Shown here: positions 1 to 12,700 of the stretch, piece after piece
Layout: every line of letters begins with the position of its first letter
Numbering within the stretch: position 1 is the stretch's first letter
Origin: Mycteria americana
Lineage: Eukaryota; Chordata; Aves; Ciconiiformes; Ciconiidae
Direction of reading: 5' to 3'
NCBI RefSeq assembly: GCF_035582795.1
Contig: NC_134373.1
Span: 35,620,501-35,684,500 of the forward strand
DNA: 64,000 nucleotides
The notes under the pieces: generated by a model
What the model was told of the DNA's origin: nothing
Seen by the model: only the letters and a program-made list of their open reading frames with translations
Database searches by the model: none
Translations under genes and position numbers: made by a program

Positions 1-260
1 TTCCTTTTATCCAAGTTGAACCTCTTTTGTTTCAATTTATAACTGTTGTGTCTCATGCGCCCACCACTCAGCACTGTCAAGGGCCTGGTCCCACTTTCTC
101 GATCATCTTCCCACATATACCACTGGGCTGCTATTAGGACTCCCGAAGTCTTCTCTTCTCTAAACAAGCTAGCTCCCTCAGCCTTTCTTCACAGGACAAG
201 TGCACCAGTCCTCTGACTACCCCCTGGTGGCTCGACAATGAGCTTGCTCCATCTCTCTTA
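1..260 (-). mobile_element. CR1 LINE fragment, minus orientation
   Basis: The plus strand reads like the reverse complement of the CR1 3' region: ...ttctcttctctaaacaagct..., then agctccctcagcctttcttc, then a chopped CACCAGTCCTCTGA. The layout matches the consensus I recall for avian CR1, with many substitutions, so the copy is old. It lies in ACTR3 intron 10 and is probably cut by the window edge. Confidence 0.75.
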
Positions 261-672
261 TTATCCTGAAATTCAAAAGACTGAGGATGATGATTTGCAA
301 CTAATCAATAAGCACTAAGCACAGAAAAAAGCTGGGGAGTGACCAACTGCTTTTACATAACAGGCGTAAGTCCCATCCTTTCATTAGGTGAGACTGATTC
401 AGTTCTATAAAAATGGACAGGCAGCACAAGTGCATGCCAGGGGAGATAGTACTATAACTTCCTACAATGAAAGGATTATATATGTATTTTCCAATACCAG
501 CCTACAATTCTCTACAATATAAAAATCTCTGAAACACTTCTGTAAGAACTTTAAATGAAAACAAAGACCTTTCAACAAACAAGAATGTCATTGCAATATG
601 TTATTTTTGCATTTTCCAGGTAACAAGGGAGAGAAAGATGCTTGGTTAAATGCATTAGCTGCAAGAACTAAC
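261..672 (-). other. ACTR3 intron 10, remaining part
   Basis: AT-rich intron sequence between the CR1 fragment and exon 10. No gene, repeat or conserved-looking motif was seen. Confidence 0.8.
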
Positions 673-798
673 CTTCAGTCTGCCACCACTAAGTTCTTCA
701 CTAAGTTTCAGTCTGGCATCAACAGTCCTTTTCAAGTCTCGCTGTAAACGGCGACCAAAGTCCCTGAACATGGTTGAGCCTCCAGAGAGGACAATATT
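673..798 (-). CDS. ACTR3: ACTR3 coding exon 10 (last one in window)
   Basis: A 126-base, phase-0 exon encoding residues 318-359, from [14 protein letters not shown] to [11 protein letters not shown]. It contains the conserved GGST nucleotide-pocket loop. The donor GTTAGT reads on into an intron that leaves the window, so the C-terminal exon or exons are not visible. Confidence 0.97.
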
Positions 799-3700
799 CT
801 GTTTAGAGTAACAAAAATTATTAACCGCTTCTGAAAATGTAAGTCTCCAACTTTACCCAGTCCTTAAATTCTAAATATAGTTTTTAAAATTACAGTTAAC
901 AGGTATGCTTTAAGTTTTAAATTATCTAACACTTAAGCATGACAGAATACGAATTCACGAAGAGGTTGTCACATTAAAATTGGCTGTGCTTTAAAATCCA
1001 TTTATATCTTAGTACATCTCACTTCTTTTGCTCAGATTTGTTTCCCTTATTTCTTTTTCTTTTAAATAAGAGCTTGAGTAATGGAACATCACATTCTGAA
1101 AAAAGTGTAAGTGAAAAACATAAAGCCTTCTGCATATTGGACTCGTTTCTAGAAAAATGGTTAATTTTGTTGTTGGTTTTTATTTTTTTAAATAAGAGTT
1201 TCAAATACGTATTTCAATATAAAGCACAATCCTTCTAAAATAAGTATTAAAAAAATTCATTATAGCTACTGACCTTATACAGAGGACGTCTAACATCAAT
1301 GGGACAATTCTGAATAACTTCATCTACTACTTCTGAGATTGGTTGTGTAAAGTCAGGATTAGCAAACTACAATCAAGAATAAAAACAGAGGAACCAACAT
1401 GTAGGACCACATATTGCAAAGGAAAGGGGGTAAAGAGAAAAAGGGATGAGAAAGAACCATCCTATTATACTAGAGATGTCATGAAAACTAATAATGGAAA
1501 TAGTTATGTTAGCTATTTTTGCTGCCATTTATAAAAGGTCTGAAAGAATAATAAGCCTAAAGTACCTATTTTGCCAGCTATTCTCTTAGATAGTTTTTGT
1601 TAACCATAACAGGTGAAAAAATGCATGACCTTCTCAGATGCTGAGCACCAGAGCAAAAGAGCGTAACATGAAAAAAGCTGCAACAGGAGAATGTAGAGAG
1701 GGATTCGGGGAGGGGGGGAATAAGAGGCTTTATTCCCACTTAATTTTTCCCAGCACTGGAAGAGGAGAGACAGAGTATGAAGGCAAGAAGACAGAATATT
1801 TAGAAACTTGACTTTTCAACAGACAGGTAAGAAAACAGGGTACAGTGCGGTGAGACCTGGCAATTCTATTCAAAATTGCAGGAAGAAAATACAGGTTTAG
1901 TAACCCATTTACTTTAAAAGTTTCAAATATGTTTTGCTCTCTTTAGATATCAACCTGAATTTGCATAAAGATTACTAGCAATCAAGAATCAAAACCACGT
2001 TGACTTACAATAATAGCTGATATCTATTTACAAATAAGGAGAAATATAAGTCAGGATAACCACTTCTTTAAAAGTTTGCAAATACTATTTATATGCTATC
2101 ATCTAAAGTGCACCTAAAACAAAAAGTGTAGACAATTCAAATGAACATACCTCAGGATGGAAGAAAATCTCTGGCCCCAGGAATCTCTCGTAGCCAACAT
2201 CAATGGTAAATTCTTTCTTTGAGATAGCATTAATTCCAGTATACTGTTTAATCCACTTTGTACCATCTGTGTCATACTTGTTAAATTCTTTTACTAAGTC
2301 AGGGCAAACATAACTAAAGCGTTCCTGAAAATTGAATAGGTAGAGTTACAAGTATCTACTTGAGTACAGCAGAGAAGATGGTATGAACTTTAAAAAAGTG
2401 TAGTAATTTAAACCTTTAAGAATAAGAGTTTTAAATTGGCAGATACAGAATAGGCCTCAAAAATGGCTGAACTGACATTTACTGTATACAGTTAGATAAT
2501 GGCTCTGCTACTACAAATCATTTCTGTGGGGCACTGAAAGCAGCGCACCTTGCTGAGCTAAATTACTTCTCATCTATTTTTCCTCTCAACTTCTACAATG
2601 GTGAGAAATGAGTTCTAAAGTATATTGAAGAATTGCCACAGAAACAGGTTTAAGTGTACTTTAAGCTGAACATCTTTCAGAATAGCTTTGTACTACCAAA
2701 AAAGAACGTATCAACATTCAGAAAGAATAAAAGAGTAATTAGAGCTCTTTACATTACACATCCCACCAAGAACATTTCCCACTGACTATTACAATAATGA
2801 TAATAATAATAAGGGAGGGGAGGAGAAAGGGGAGACTACAAGCGAAGAGTGAAATTCTAGGCCAAACTGAGTACAACCCAACAGCATACCTTAAATTTAA
2901 GGTATTTCATGTTATTATATTACATTAGAGATTTTTGTATTATTTAGAAACACAGCACCATTACTTGGAAGGATGATAATTTTAAGATATTATTGTATTT
3001 TAAAAATACATATCAAGCTCTGATCTAAAATAACCTTAACATCTGCAATGTTCACATTACCTTCACTGCTTTAGCTGTTTCCAAGGACTGTTCAGGAGGA
3101 ATTCCTACTTCTCGCTCCCTCAGCAACTGCTGAATGAAGTATGTTATATCTCGCCCAGCAATTGGAATGTGTTTGATACAGCTGCCAATCACATATCCTT
3201 CAGCCTGTAAAGAAAATTAATCGGGAGAAAGATATTGACAAGAACTCCTTTCAACAAAGCTTAGGAGGGAGAGAGAAAGAGATGAGTCTAAACTCCTATG
3301 CACTACCTGTGATTGTGAGATTGAAGCCCTTTAAGACTGGTTCATTTAATTACCAGAAATGGAATTCCTCAGGAGCCTTATTTTACTTGTTAAAGTGTTT
3401 CGCTTTGCATTGGTTCACAATTCTTACAAGGTTAGGAGGAAGAGAAAGGTCACTAGTACATAAGGCAGACAAATAGCTATACTCACTATTCCTTGGCCTT
3501 TATTTTCTCTTCAAAATGAGGTTACTCTTACCAAAAAGGTCAAGGAACCTTGTATCGTGAAATATTATTTTAGAATAAATGATGTGGCTCTGCAGTCACA
3601 GCCACTGATGTAAGACGTTACAATCCACATGAACCAAAATTAATTTTCTGAAAGCAGGGAGAAAACGCATCATTTCAGCACATTGAGATGGCTTAGAACA

Positions 3701-6700
3701 TCAGACTGGCCCATACTCATCCATCAGCCTACCCTTGTAAGTCACACTCGTCCTGGGGGCCAGTATCAGAGCATTAAAAATATCTGTTCTAAATGCAGAA
3801 ACCAAGTGTTCGAGACTGGCTTTCAATCTCACCAGACCTGCTACATCCAAACAGGTGAATCCAGGTATCACGCTAATATTAAATGCTTAAAATTTCCTAT
3901 ATACACCTTACATTCATATGAAATGTTCTTTCTAACATAGAAAATAATAAAGTCATAAAAAACATACCACTATTGTTAGCTTCATCAGAGATAAGTGTTT
4001 CATTAATTCCTCTTTATCTATATCTATCTATTCCTCTTTATCTAGTTTGTATATGCTAAATATAGCAAGTGGTATACTATCGTATATATACTATAAATAA
4101 GCAAGTAGTATGCTATTGCTGTGCATTCGCTCAACATGTTTAAAAACTCCAGAGATCAAGCGAATGTCACTCTACAATGGAGCTTAATGCTTCAAGTAAT
4201 ATAGAATACCTACTCTTATTTCAATTTAAAAAACCAAACCCACAAATCAGGAAAAGTTCAACTGTTTTAAACAGCAATTTGAACTACTAAGTACAATTTA
4301 AAAAAAAGTTTACCTAGAAAAGGTCTGAAGTGTCAATTGTTTCCTACATCTTATTAAAAATACGTCATCTTGGAATAACAGTCTGAACAAAGACTTAGCC
4401 ACTATATTCCACCAAGATTAAAACCAAATTGCTACATCACAGCATATGTTTGATCACCACCAATGCTACTATTTGGTATAACAAATCATTTTTAAAAATT
4501 GAGGTTACTGTGACATGATAAAGCTTTGTATAGATTTTAATCTTAAAAATTGCAATCTAACTTCATTTTGAAAAGAAAAATGCATCTGGTGCCTAGACAC
4601 GCATTTAACTCCTCAAGGAAAGATGGGCAGAGAGACATATTACCAGCCAGTTGAAATAAAGAACATTATTAAATGTTCCAATTATAAAGTTTCAAATACG
4701 TAGCTTTGTAAAAGGAAATACATACCTACAGCAAAAACAATTATTGGACAGTTAAGAAACTGCAGCTGTAAGTGTTAATTATTTAATAAAACATCATATG
4801 ATCATACTAATTCTTGCTTTTAGCAACTTGATATATTAGAACAGATATTCAACGTTCATTAACTTTAAGGTTTTGGGGGTTTTTTTTGGTCAGGTAGGAA
4901 CTTTCTTCTTTTTGCACGTATCCGTGATGCATGATAACATACTACTAAACATTGGTCAACAGATGGAGAAAAATTGTAAACAATATTACATCTGCCCTCA
5001 AATATTTTGTATTATCTCTATTTTATATATGAATTGACTGAATTAAACAAAAAAGTTCCCAAAATTTTTGGACTATTGTAAAGAGCATATTCACTCTTAC
5101 CAGCAGAAGAAACTGGAAATATGATAAAGCAATACAATTTCATTGATCACTTAGCATGGCCTTGGCAAATCACCTTTTACGATAAGCCACTGGGAGACAA
5201 TATGCCCTGACAAACTCAGGGTGCAGAGAAGTTCTTCGAGAGTTTCTGCACTACAAAATTAACAAAAAACCCACACCCACAACCCTGGAAGTTATCTGAC
5301 ATTTTTGAAGATTTCTAGCTATGCTTCAGTCTGTGCAAGTGTAAACTTCAGAGAAGTTACAGGACAAACTGTTCTCCGGTTAAACTGTTTCTGTAGTTTT
5401 TATGTATACTTACAACAGGGATAACATGAGTGACACCATCACCACTGTCTATAACTGTGCCAGTCAATGTTCGTTCTCCTACTTGTCTTGACGTCCAAGA
5501 TGCAGCTAAGGCAAGGACAGCCTTGTAAAAGAACAAACACAAAACCCAGATCTTTATAAAAGCACTGCATTGCAGATCCTGCCTTCCACTACCCTTCCCA
5601 ACAATACCCAGACTGACACCCTCATGGTAATTTACAGCATGGGAACTGATTTAGTAATACTATATGTGGGTACACAACAGCTTACGAAAAAGAGACTGCA
5701 TAAACATAGTTTTTTGACTCCTAATGCTTTTTTAGCCATGTTCAAACAAACATCTTTTTTGCTACTTCATACTGAGAGGGATTCAATTCTTGGCCTAATA
5801 CCATTATTATGATGTGGTGTGTTGATTTGGGTATTTTTTGGTTTTGTTGGGGTTTTTTGTTTAATTTATTTATGATGCAACAGATATTATACTCTACTGC
5901 TTAGAGGCCGCCTTCTACACAGGTAACGGAGGAACAGTACCTAGCTAACAGACCACAGAATCAATGCACATCAAACATCCAGTGGTGAAACTGCTAACCA
6001 AAAGTACGTAAAAGTATTCCAAACACCACTCATACAGTTTTCATAGTGAAATTAGTTTTATCTCAAGGAGAAATACTGTAGCTCTAACATTCAACAGCCC
6101 TGCCCTTACCTGAACAGCAATATATAGCCCTGGAACATTGAAAGACTCAAACATGATTTCAGCAGTATATTCTCTATTTTCTGGAGTATTTAATGGAGGC
6201 TCAGTCTGTGAGACAAAAAAACCACAAGTTTTACTTACATTCAAATCAAATACTTGACTTAAAAAAAAAAAAAAAAAAAAAGAAATCACCAAATCCTAAA
6301 TTTTGAAAGATGAGTCATTCAACAACAATAGCATGTAAAAATATAATGTGCAAAGGGTGCTTTTAAAGGCAAATAGTGCAATTAAGAAACTCTAGAAACT
6401 CCTCTGACTATAACAGAGTTTATGCAAACTGCATTGCAAAAACATGATTATTAGAGTGAAAACAGAAAAACAGAAGTGCAATAAAAATGTTATAGCAATT
6501 ACTGCTTAAGAATTTACATTGATGGTCCCCTTTGTGGGTTGGTTAGCTCATTACAACTTTTGATTTCACCGAAAGAATCAAGGACTATCAACCTAAAAAT
6601 GTCAAAGGATGCAGTTTAGCACATTTAAAGAATGACAATTATTTGAAAAATTTCTCAGTGATTCATTAAAGAAAAAAGCTGTTTTTCTTCAGAAGGCAAT

Positions 6701-9700
6701 CACTATAAAACCAGTTGATATGATCAGCTGTAGAAATGTACTCAACTGAGAGAAGGTAGCAACAATGTACAATGCGCTTTAATAGTATGCTGTAATTTTC
6801 AATAAAATACCAAACATACTTAATTAAGTCCCTCCTCTGAAAGAGCATTTTGGATAGCGCTACAGAATATTTGAGGGGAGGAAAAAAGAAAAAAAACCCC
6901 ACACTTCCATTGCATCAACTATGTAATAGGATGGTAAAGAGGAGGGAGCCAGACTCTTCGAAGGTGATAAGGACAAGAGGCCATGGAGACAAGCTGGGAA
7001 ATCCTAAGTAGGTATGAGGAGGAAAAAAGGTACCATGAGGGTGGTCAAATATTGGGAAAGGGGCCCAGAGTGAAAGGGGCCCATGGCATCTTGATTCTTG
7101 GAGATATTCAAAGCTTGGCTGGACACAGCCTTGAGCAACTGGATCTAATCAGACCTGCTTTGAGGAGATGGTTGCATTAGATGTTCTTTAACAAGTATGG
7201 TCAACACCTCTAATTCCAAACTTGCTCTATAAACATCAGACTAAAACAAATTGCCTATTTCAATGGCCTTAAATAAAATACTAAGGAATAGCAGATGCTT
7301 CAGAATAACGTTGACCTTAATTCAGATCTAATTTGCCCAAATATGACAATCAATCCTTCTGATTTCACAAAAAAAAATTCACTGTCTAGACACACCATCC
7401 AGGTGGCAGCATTATAAAAACAAAATAATTGCAATTATATCAAGTCAAACACACAGGTACTTTTTTTGCCTCAAAAATGGAAACATGGTTATTGAATTCA
7501 GTGGATAAGTAACAGGAAAAAAAGGGATGGAGCAGATGCAATTTGGAGGGATATAAGAAGAGAACAGAAAAAAGTTTGCAGTTCCGACACTCTGACTTCT
7601 TTAGAAAATTGAAGAACCTGCATGGGATAAACCAGGTCAGAAAAGTTTCAAATAATTTATAGTTACTTTAGTTTCCAAGATAACCATATTCATATTTAAG
7701 AATTATTACATAAGTCAGCACAAACATTCTTACTAGTCATATGCAATTTCATAAGTAGGACATAATTTTACCTACCAAAAGAAAATAATGGTCCTCAGGT
7801 TCTGCCCTTAGATACTTAAAGATTACTTGCTCCATAAACCTCTCCATCAAGTCCCAGTCTTCAACTATACCATGGCGGATGGGCCACTGTTGCAAAAGAA
7901 TATCAAAATATAATTGGAAACAAAAGAGGAAAAAAAAAAAAAAATCAGTGTTTTCAACTGCAGTAAAAGCATATGATCTACATATGCAAGAAACCTTGCA
8001 TTAGGTTTTCCCTATCCCGATCTGACACCTATTCAAAATTCAGATTCCAACCTTGAATAGCAGAGACAATACATTGCGCTTTTCTCAGTACAACAGAATG
8101 GTGGCATGAGGATAAACCACAAGTTCCCCCAGCCCAGCATCCTGACTCTGACATTGCTGATTCAAGATGCCAAAGAACATGAAAGAATGCGGTATTTCCA
8201 CTTAACACTCTCCCAGCCTCCCTTCACTTCAAAAGAAATATATATTCACATACTTTTTTGCAGATTCCCACAGGCTCCTGAAGGTCAACAAAACTAATAC
8301 CAAACCTTATTTTCCATTAAAACAAAAGTTAATAAGCAAATAAGATTAAAATTAACCAAAAAGCATTCGTAAGAAGTTGTTTACTGTATAGCTGATGCTT
8401 TCTAAAGAGTATTGGAAAATTATTTTAAGCATTTCTCTTAATACCTTGGTTGCATAAGTTGGTTTTTCTATTGCTTCATCCCCGATAAAGAAGTCTAAAT
8501 CATCAACACCTTTCAAAACCCTCCTTTGTGCTTGATCGACCACTTTTGCAGATTCTTTGATAGCAATACCTTTAACAGAGAACACAAACAATATTGTAGA
8601 TCTTATATCCTGCACTAAAAAAAGAAAACCCCAATATTCAAGAATAGGAACATACTGTAATTGTATTCATCCTTTGTTTCAGGTATAAGCACAGAAAAGC
8701 TAAATAAAACACAGTTAATTTGAATTCTAATCATAGGTAAACATAATTAGGATTTGTAAAGTAACACAATACAGATCTAAATACAGATGTAATTGTTAGA
8801 CACTCAACATGCAATCAGAGAGATAAAACAAAAAGAATCACTAAGGGTATCCCTACAGATCTCATTTTATTCAACAAGCGTGCTAATTTTCTGTACACTA
8901 CTCTAATAATAAAAAAGAAAAAGGAATGCAGTTGTAGAAGTTGTATAAAGAGCAAGAAAGAAAACATGTTGCCATTATATAAACGGTTGTTTTACTTCAC
9001 TTGCATCAATTTGATTTCTGGACATATTATGAAAATGAGATATGACACACAAAAGGGACTGAATAGCAACTAAATAAGCAAAATACGTACAAAAGAAGGC
9101 AGGAAGGAAGAAGTAGGAGAAAACATAAGGCACACAGAAAAAGAAAATTGGATAGAAATAAATGGAGTATTTTTAAAAGGACAAATTTGTATGGCCACAT
9201 GATGCACCTTTAGATGCTTTAACACAGATTTTCAGAAAGTCTATGTTTAATTTCTTCCTTTAAATACTACTCCTATCTTATCATTAAGAATAGAATGGAG
9301 AATTTCATTTAAGAAAGACTATAAATCTCTCCTTCACTTCAAGGAACTACTGGCAAAAGTTAAGAGCTTGTATCTTGGCAATTTATTCCTTCCAGGATAA
9401 TTACTCATCATAAATAAAGAAAAAAGTTTTTATCAGAAAAATACTGGCTAAGGCTAAACACAGGATGCTGGAAAGATGGATCAGTGATTAGATATCACAG
9501 GAACACAGATGTTCCCTTCCCTCATCTTTTGCATCAGCCCCCTGGCAACCAGGGCTGCAGTGCCAGCAAGACCTGCTGTATTTTTTCAAGTCTTACTAAT
9601 TGCCTTTAAACACAATCCTTTACACAAATGAGGAAATTCATATATATAAGAAGCATTCATATCAGCCTCAAATATTCAAAGGTCATGATCCAACAGCTCT

Positions 9701-12700
9701 TTCAAAGGCAGAATTATTTTGCTAATTCTCACCTTCAGTAAGAAGTTCTGTTTGCTCACAACTAAGATTAAAAAAAAAAGTTACGAAAACAGCTGCTGCA
9801 GGTTCAAGCCCACCAGACACAGGGCGGCACAGCTACAGGATCTGGAAATCAATAGCATGCTAGGGTAAAGCACCATTAGTTCACTGATGCTCCGCATCCT
9901 TCTCCCTCCTCTTCCCATAAAGAGCAACAAAAGCAGAGCTGCGCAGCCAAAGTTAAATGTTGTGAAAGACTGAACAGGATAAAACAGAAGACACTATTTT
10001 GAGCTCTTCAGGAAGAAAACTGAATAATAGTGTAACTTCTGTAGCAGCTTACAGGAGAGCAGAGAGGAAGCAAAAGGCTAGAGGAAGCCAAAAAGCATGG
10101 CGGGGGGGGGGGGGGGGGGGTAGATAGGAAGTAGAAGCTAAAATCGTGGGGAAGGAGATGTCGCAAGGCCAGTACTTGCTGCAAGTGAAAAAATCTTGCC
10201 AAATATTTTTCAGGTCATCATGTGTGAGGAGCTCACACATTTTGGGAAATTTTTCTGTCCAGATGTGTGTTATCTTCAAGAATTTTCAAGTAAAATACCA
10301 TTGCTTGCCACAGGATTACAGAAACATTCAAGTCAAAGTGGTTTCACCCTGTTACAAGCCTAAAACAAGATGGGAGCTCTCAGTATTTTGCCGACGTTGA
10401 GGCTAGCCTGTTCAGTTCTGGTTTTGAAAGTCAGAAATGAGAAGGAAACAACCTGAATCAAGAATCATATCCTGAAAATACAAACAGGAAAATATATCTT
10501 GCTGAAACCAGAGCTAGGCTACCACTGTGTCTGTGGATGGGCAGCACTCCAGCAGTATCTCAGAGCATTTGCCTTTGGTTTGCTTGGCACAAGAATTAAG
10601 AGCTTTTAGAAGAAGAGAGGACATACTTGCATCAAATCAATTTTTGTGCTTAACCACTATTCACGCCATTTTTTTCTTTTAAAGGTAAAGAAAAGGCCAT
10701 CTAACATGTAAACTATCATAGATAAACTGAAGTAGATGACAAATCAAGAGAACTACCAGGTAACGGAAAGAAGTTGACTTCTATTTTAACATACAGCAGA
10801 AAAAAAGGATTAAGTGAATAAAAATCAAGCTAAATTAATGCTCTGCTAAGATCTAAAAAGCAGCCAGGGAAGAAAGCAGTGAACCTAAGTGTCTTCAAAA
10901 AATTGGCCCAATATATTCTCATTTACTTCACTTTTCAAGCAAGTACTTGTCATCTCTACAGAAGCATATTCAGAATTAAATCAAGGACACAACATGAGAG
11001 GAGTGGGAGATAAAAATTTAAGAGCAGGAGTGAATAAGATAAGCAGCAAGTGAACAAGGCAGAAGGAATGCTGCTCAAACCTGTTTAACAGCAAACATTT
11101 TTTAGGGAATCAAATTGATAACATGCAACCACCATTGCTGGAAGTCAAAGGAGAAACCAAACCTTTTTTCTCTGTGGATAATATTAAGGAAATTAAAGAC
11201 AAAGTGCTTTGAAAAGATCCATGTTTTTTGGTAACATTTTACTTTGAAACTAGGTACTGCTATACTCTATTTTTGTTTCTCTAATGTGGATTACACCAGT
11301 GCTATTTTATGTCATTTGAGGCAGAGGATTAATGTAAACTCATGCTGTCAGTGTAACTGTCTAACTTGGATTACAGTACAAATGAGAAAAATGCCTTTTT
11401 CATTAAGGGAATTGCAGTCAAGGACCATTTCAACTGTAGGAGCATCTAGACTAGAGCACCTTTTTTTTTTCTCTCTTTTTTAAATACACCACACTATATC
11501 AAAAAGCCACCAAAAAAATCTCATTTCCCCCCTTTCTCTTCTACTTTAATAGCATCTCTGTTGTACAAATTTCTCTGCTTAATGATCTCACAGGTCATTT
11601 CATTCCCAGAATTTGTTTAAAGTGTCATGATATCTCTTCTCCTTTTTTGGAACAAGAAAGTGATTTTAAAATTAAATAAACCAAATCTGAAGATGCAGAA
11701 AAAGTATGTAAACTCTATTTATCTGAAATTAAATAAAATAACCATTTGCCCATTTTTAAATTTCACAGCAGTCTTTAAATGAAAGAGCAATGTAAGTTTT
11801 TTTCAGTGGTTCGTTAACTTTTTTTTTAAATCTAATGTTAAAACTAGTTTTTGTGTGAAAAACAAAACTATAGAGTATATTTTATATGCCACTGAGGTAA
11901 ACCAAACAAAATTCAACTGGAAAACCAAACGAATGAAGAACTACATATAGAAGAGATTGAAAGGATTCTCTCACTTGTATGAAAACAGAATGCCTTTGCT
12001 TTCCATGAAAATTGCCTTTTGAAGCATGTTTTCTAGAAAAATTAACATGGAACCCGAACTATCAAGTTCTATTTTACAGTGACTATGCTTAAGTATTATT
12101 AGTTCTAGCTCTTTTCCTGTTGCATTTACAAGGAAAACTGGGTGTACTAATTATTCTTTTTTACCAGGATGTAATACGTGATTACTTTGGCACAGATGAA
12201 CAATGACAAAATGCCAAGTGGTGTAGGAGGTCAAAAGGTGAAGCATTTCTAAAGGAAGCTGATTGAGTTCCACTCTCTAGAGTAGAGCTGTATCACTTTA
12301 GGTAGGAGAAACAGGTCAGAAGACAGGGATCAAATCAGCAATTTTACATGCAGAAAAAAATAAATTAAATGTTTTCTTGTTCTATTTATAAAACACGGTA
12401 AATTAAGTAACATAGCTGTAATACTGAAAAACACCTGGGAAGTAGTATAACATTTTAAACCCTAAATATATTAAAACATCCAATTTTATTTTCTAGTTAC
12501 AATCAACTAAACTTTAACCTGAGAAGTCCCTAGTAAAGGAAAAGCCTTCTAAAAAGTAAATATAGCCACACTACTATATTTCAATATGGTTTCAATTTCT
12601 AAGATATTAACTTCAAATATTAGTACACCATTTTAATGAATGTATCTTTCTAAACTGAGGATCCATAGCAAAACAGAACAGAGCCATGCTATCACTCTGT

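Larger units (their letters stand above)
6206..7775 (-). other. ACTR3 intron 4
   Basis: 1.57 kb of intron. It contains an A21 run (6261-6281) and a CR1 3' fragment (6930-7195), annotated separately. Otherwise unremarkable. Confidence 0.9.

Noticed and set aside
9540..9554. CCCTGG-CAA-CCAGGG inverted repeat as a transcription-factor site
   Set aside because: Arms of six bases with a three-base gap are expected by chance at this scale, and it fits no consensus well.
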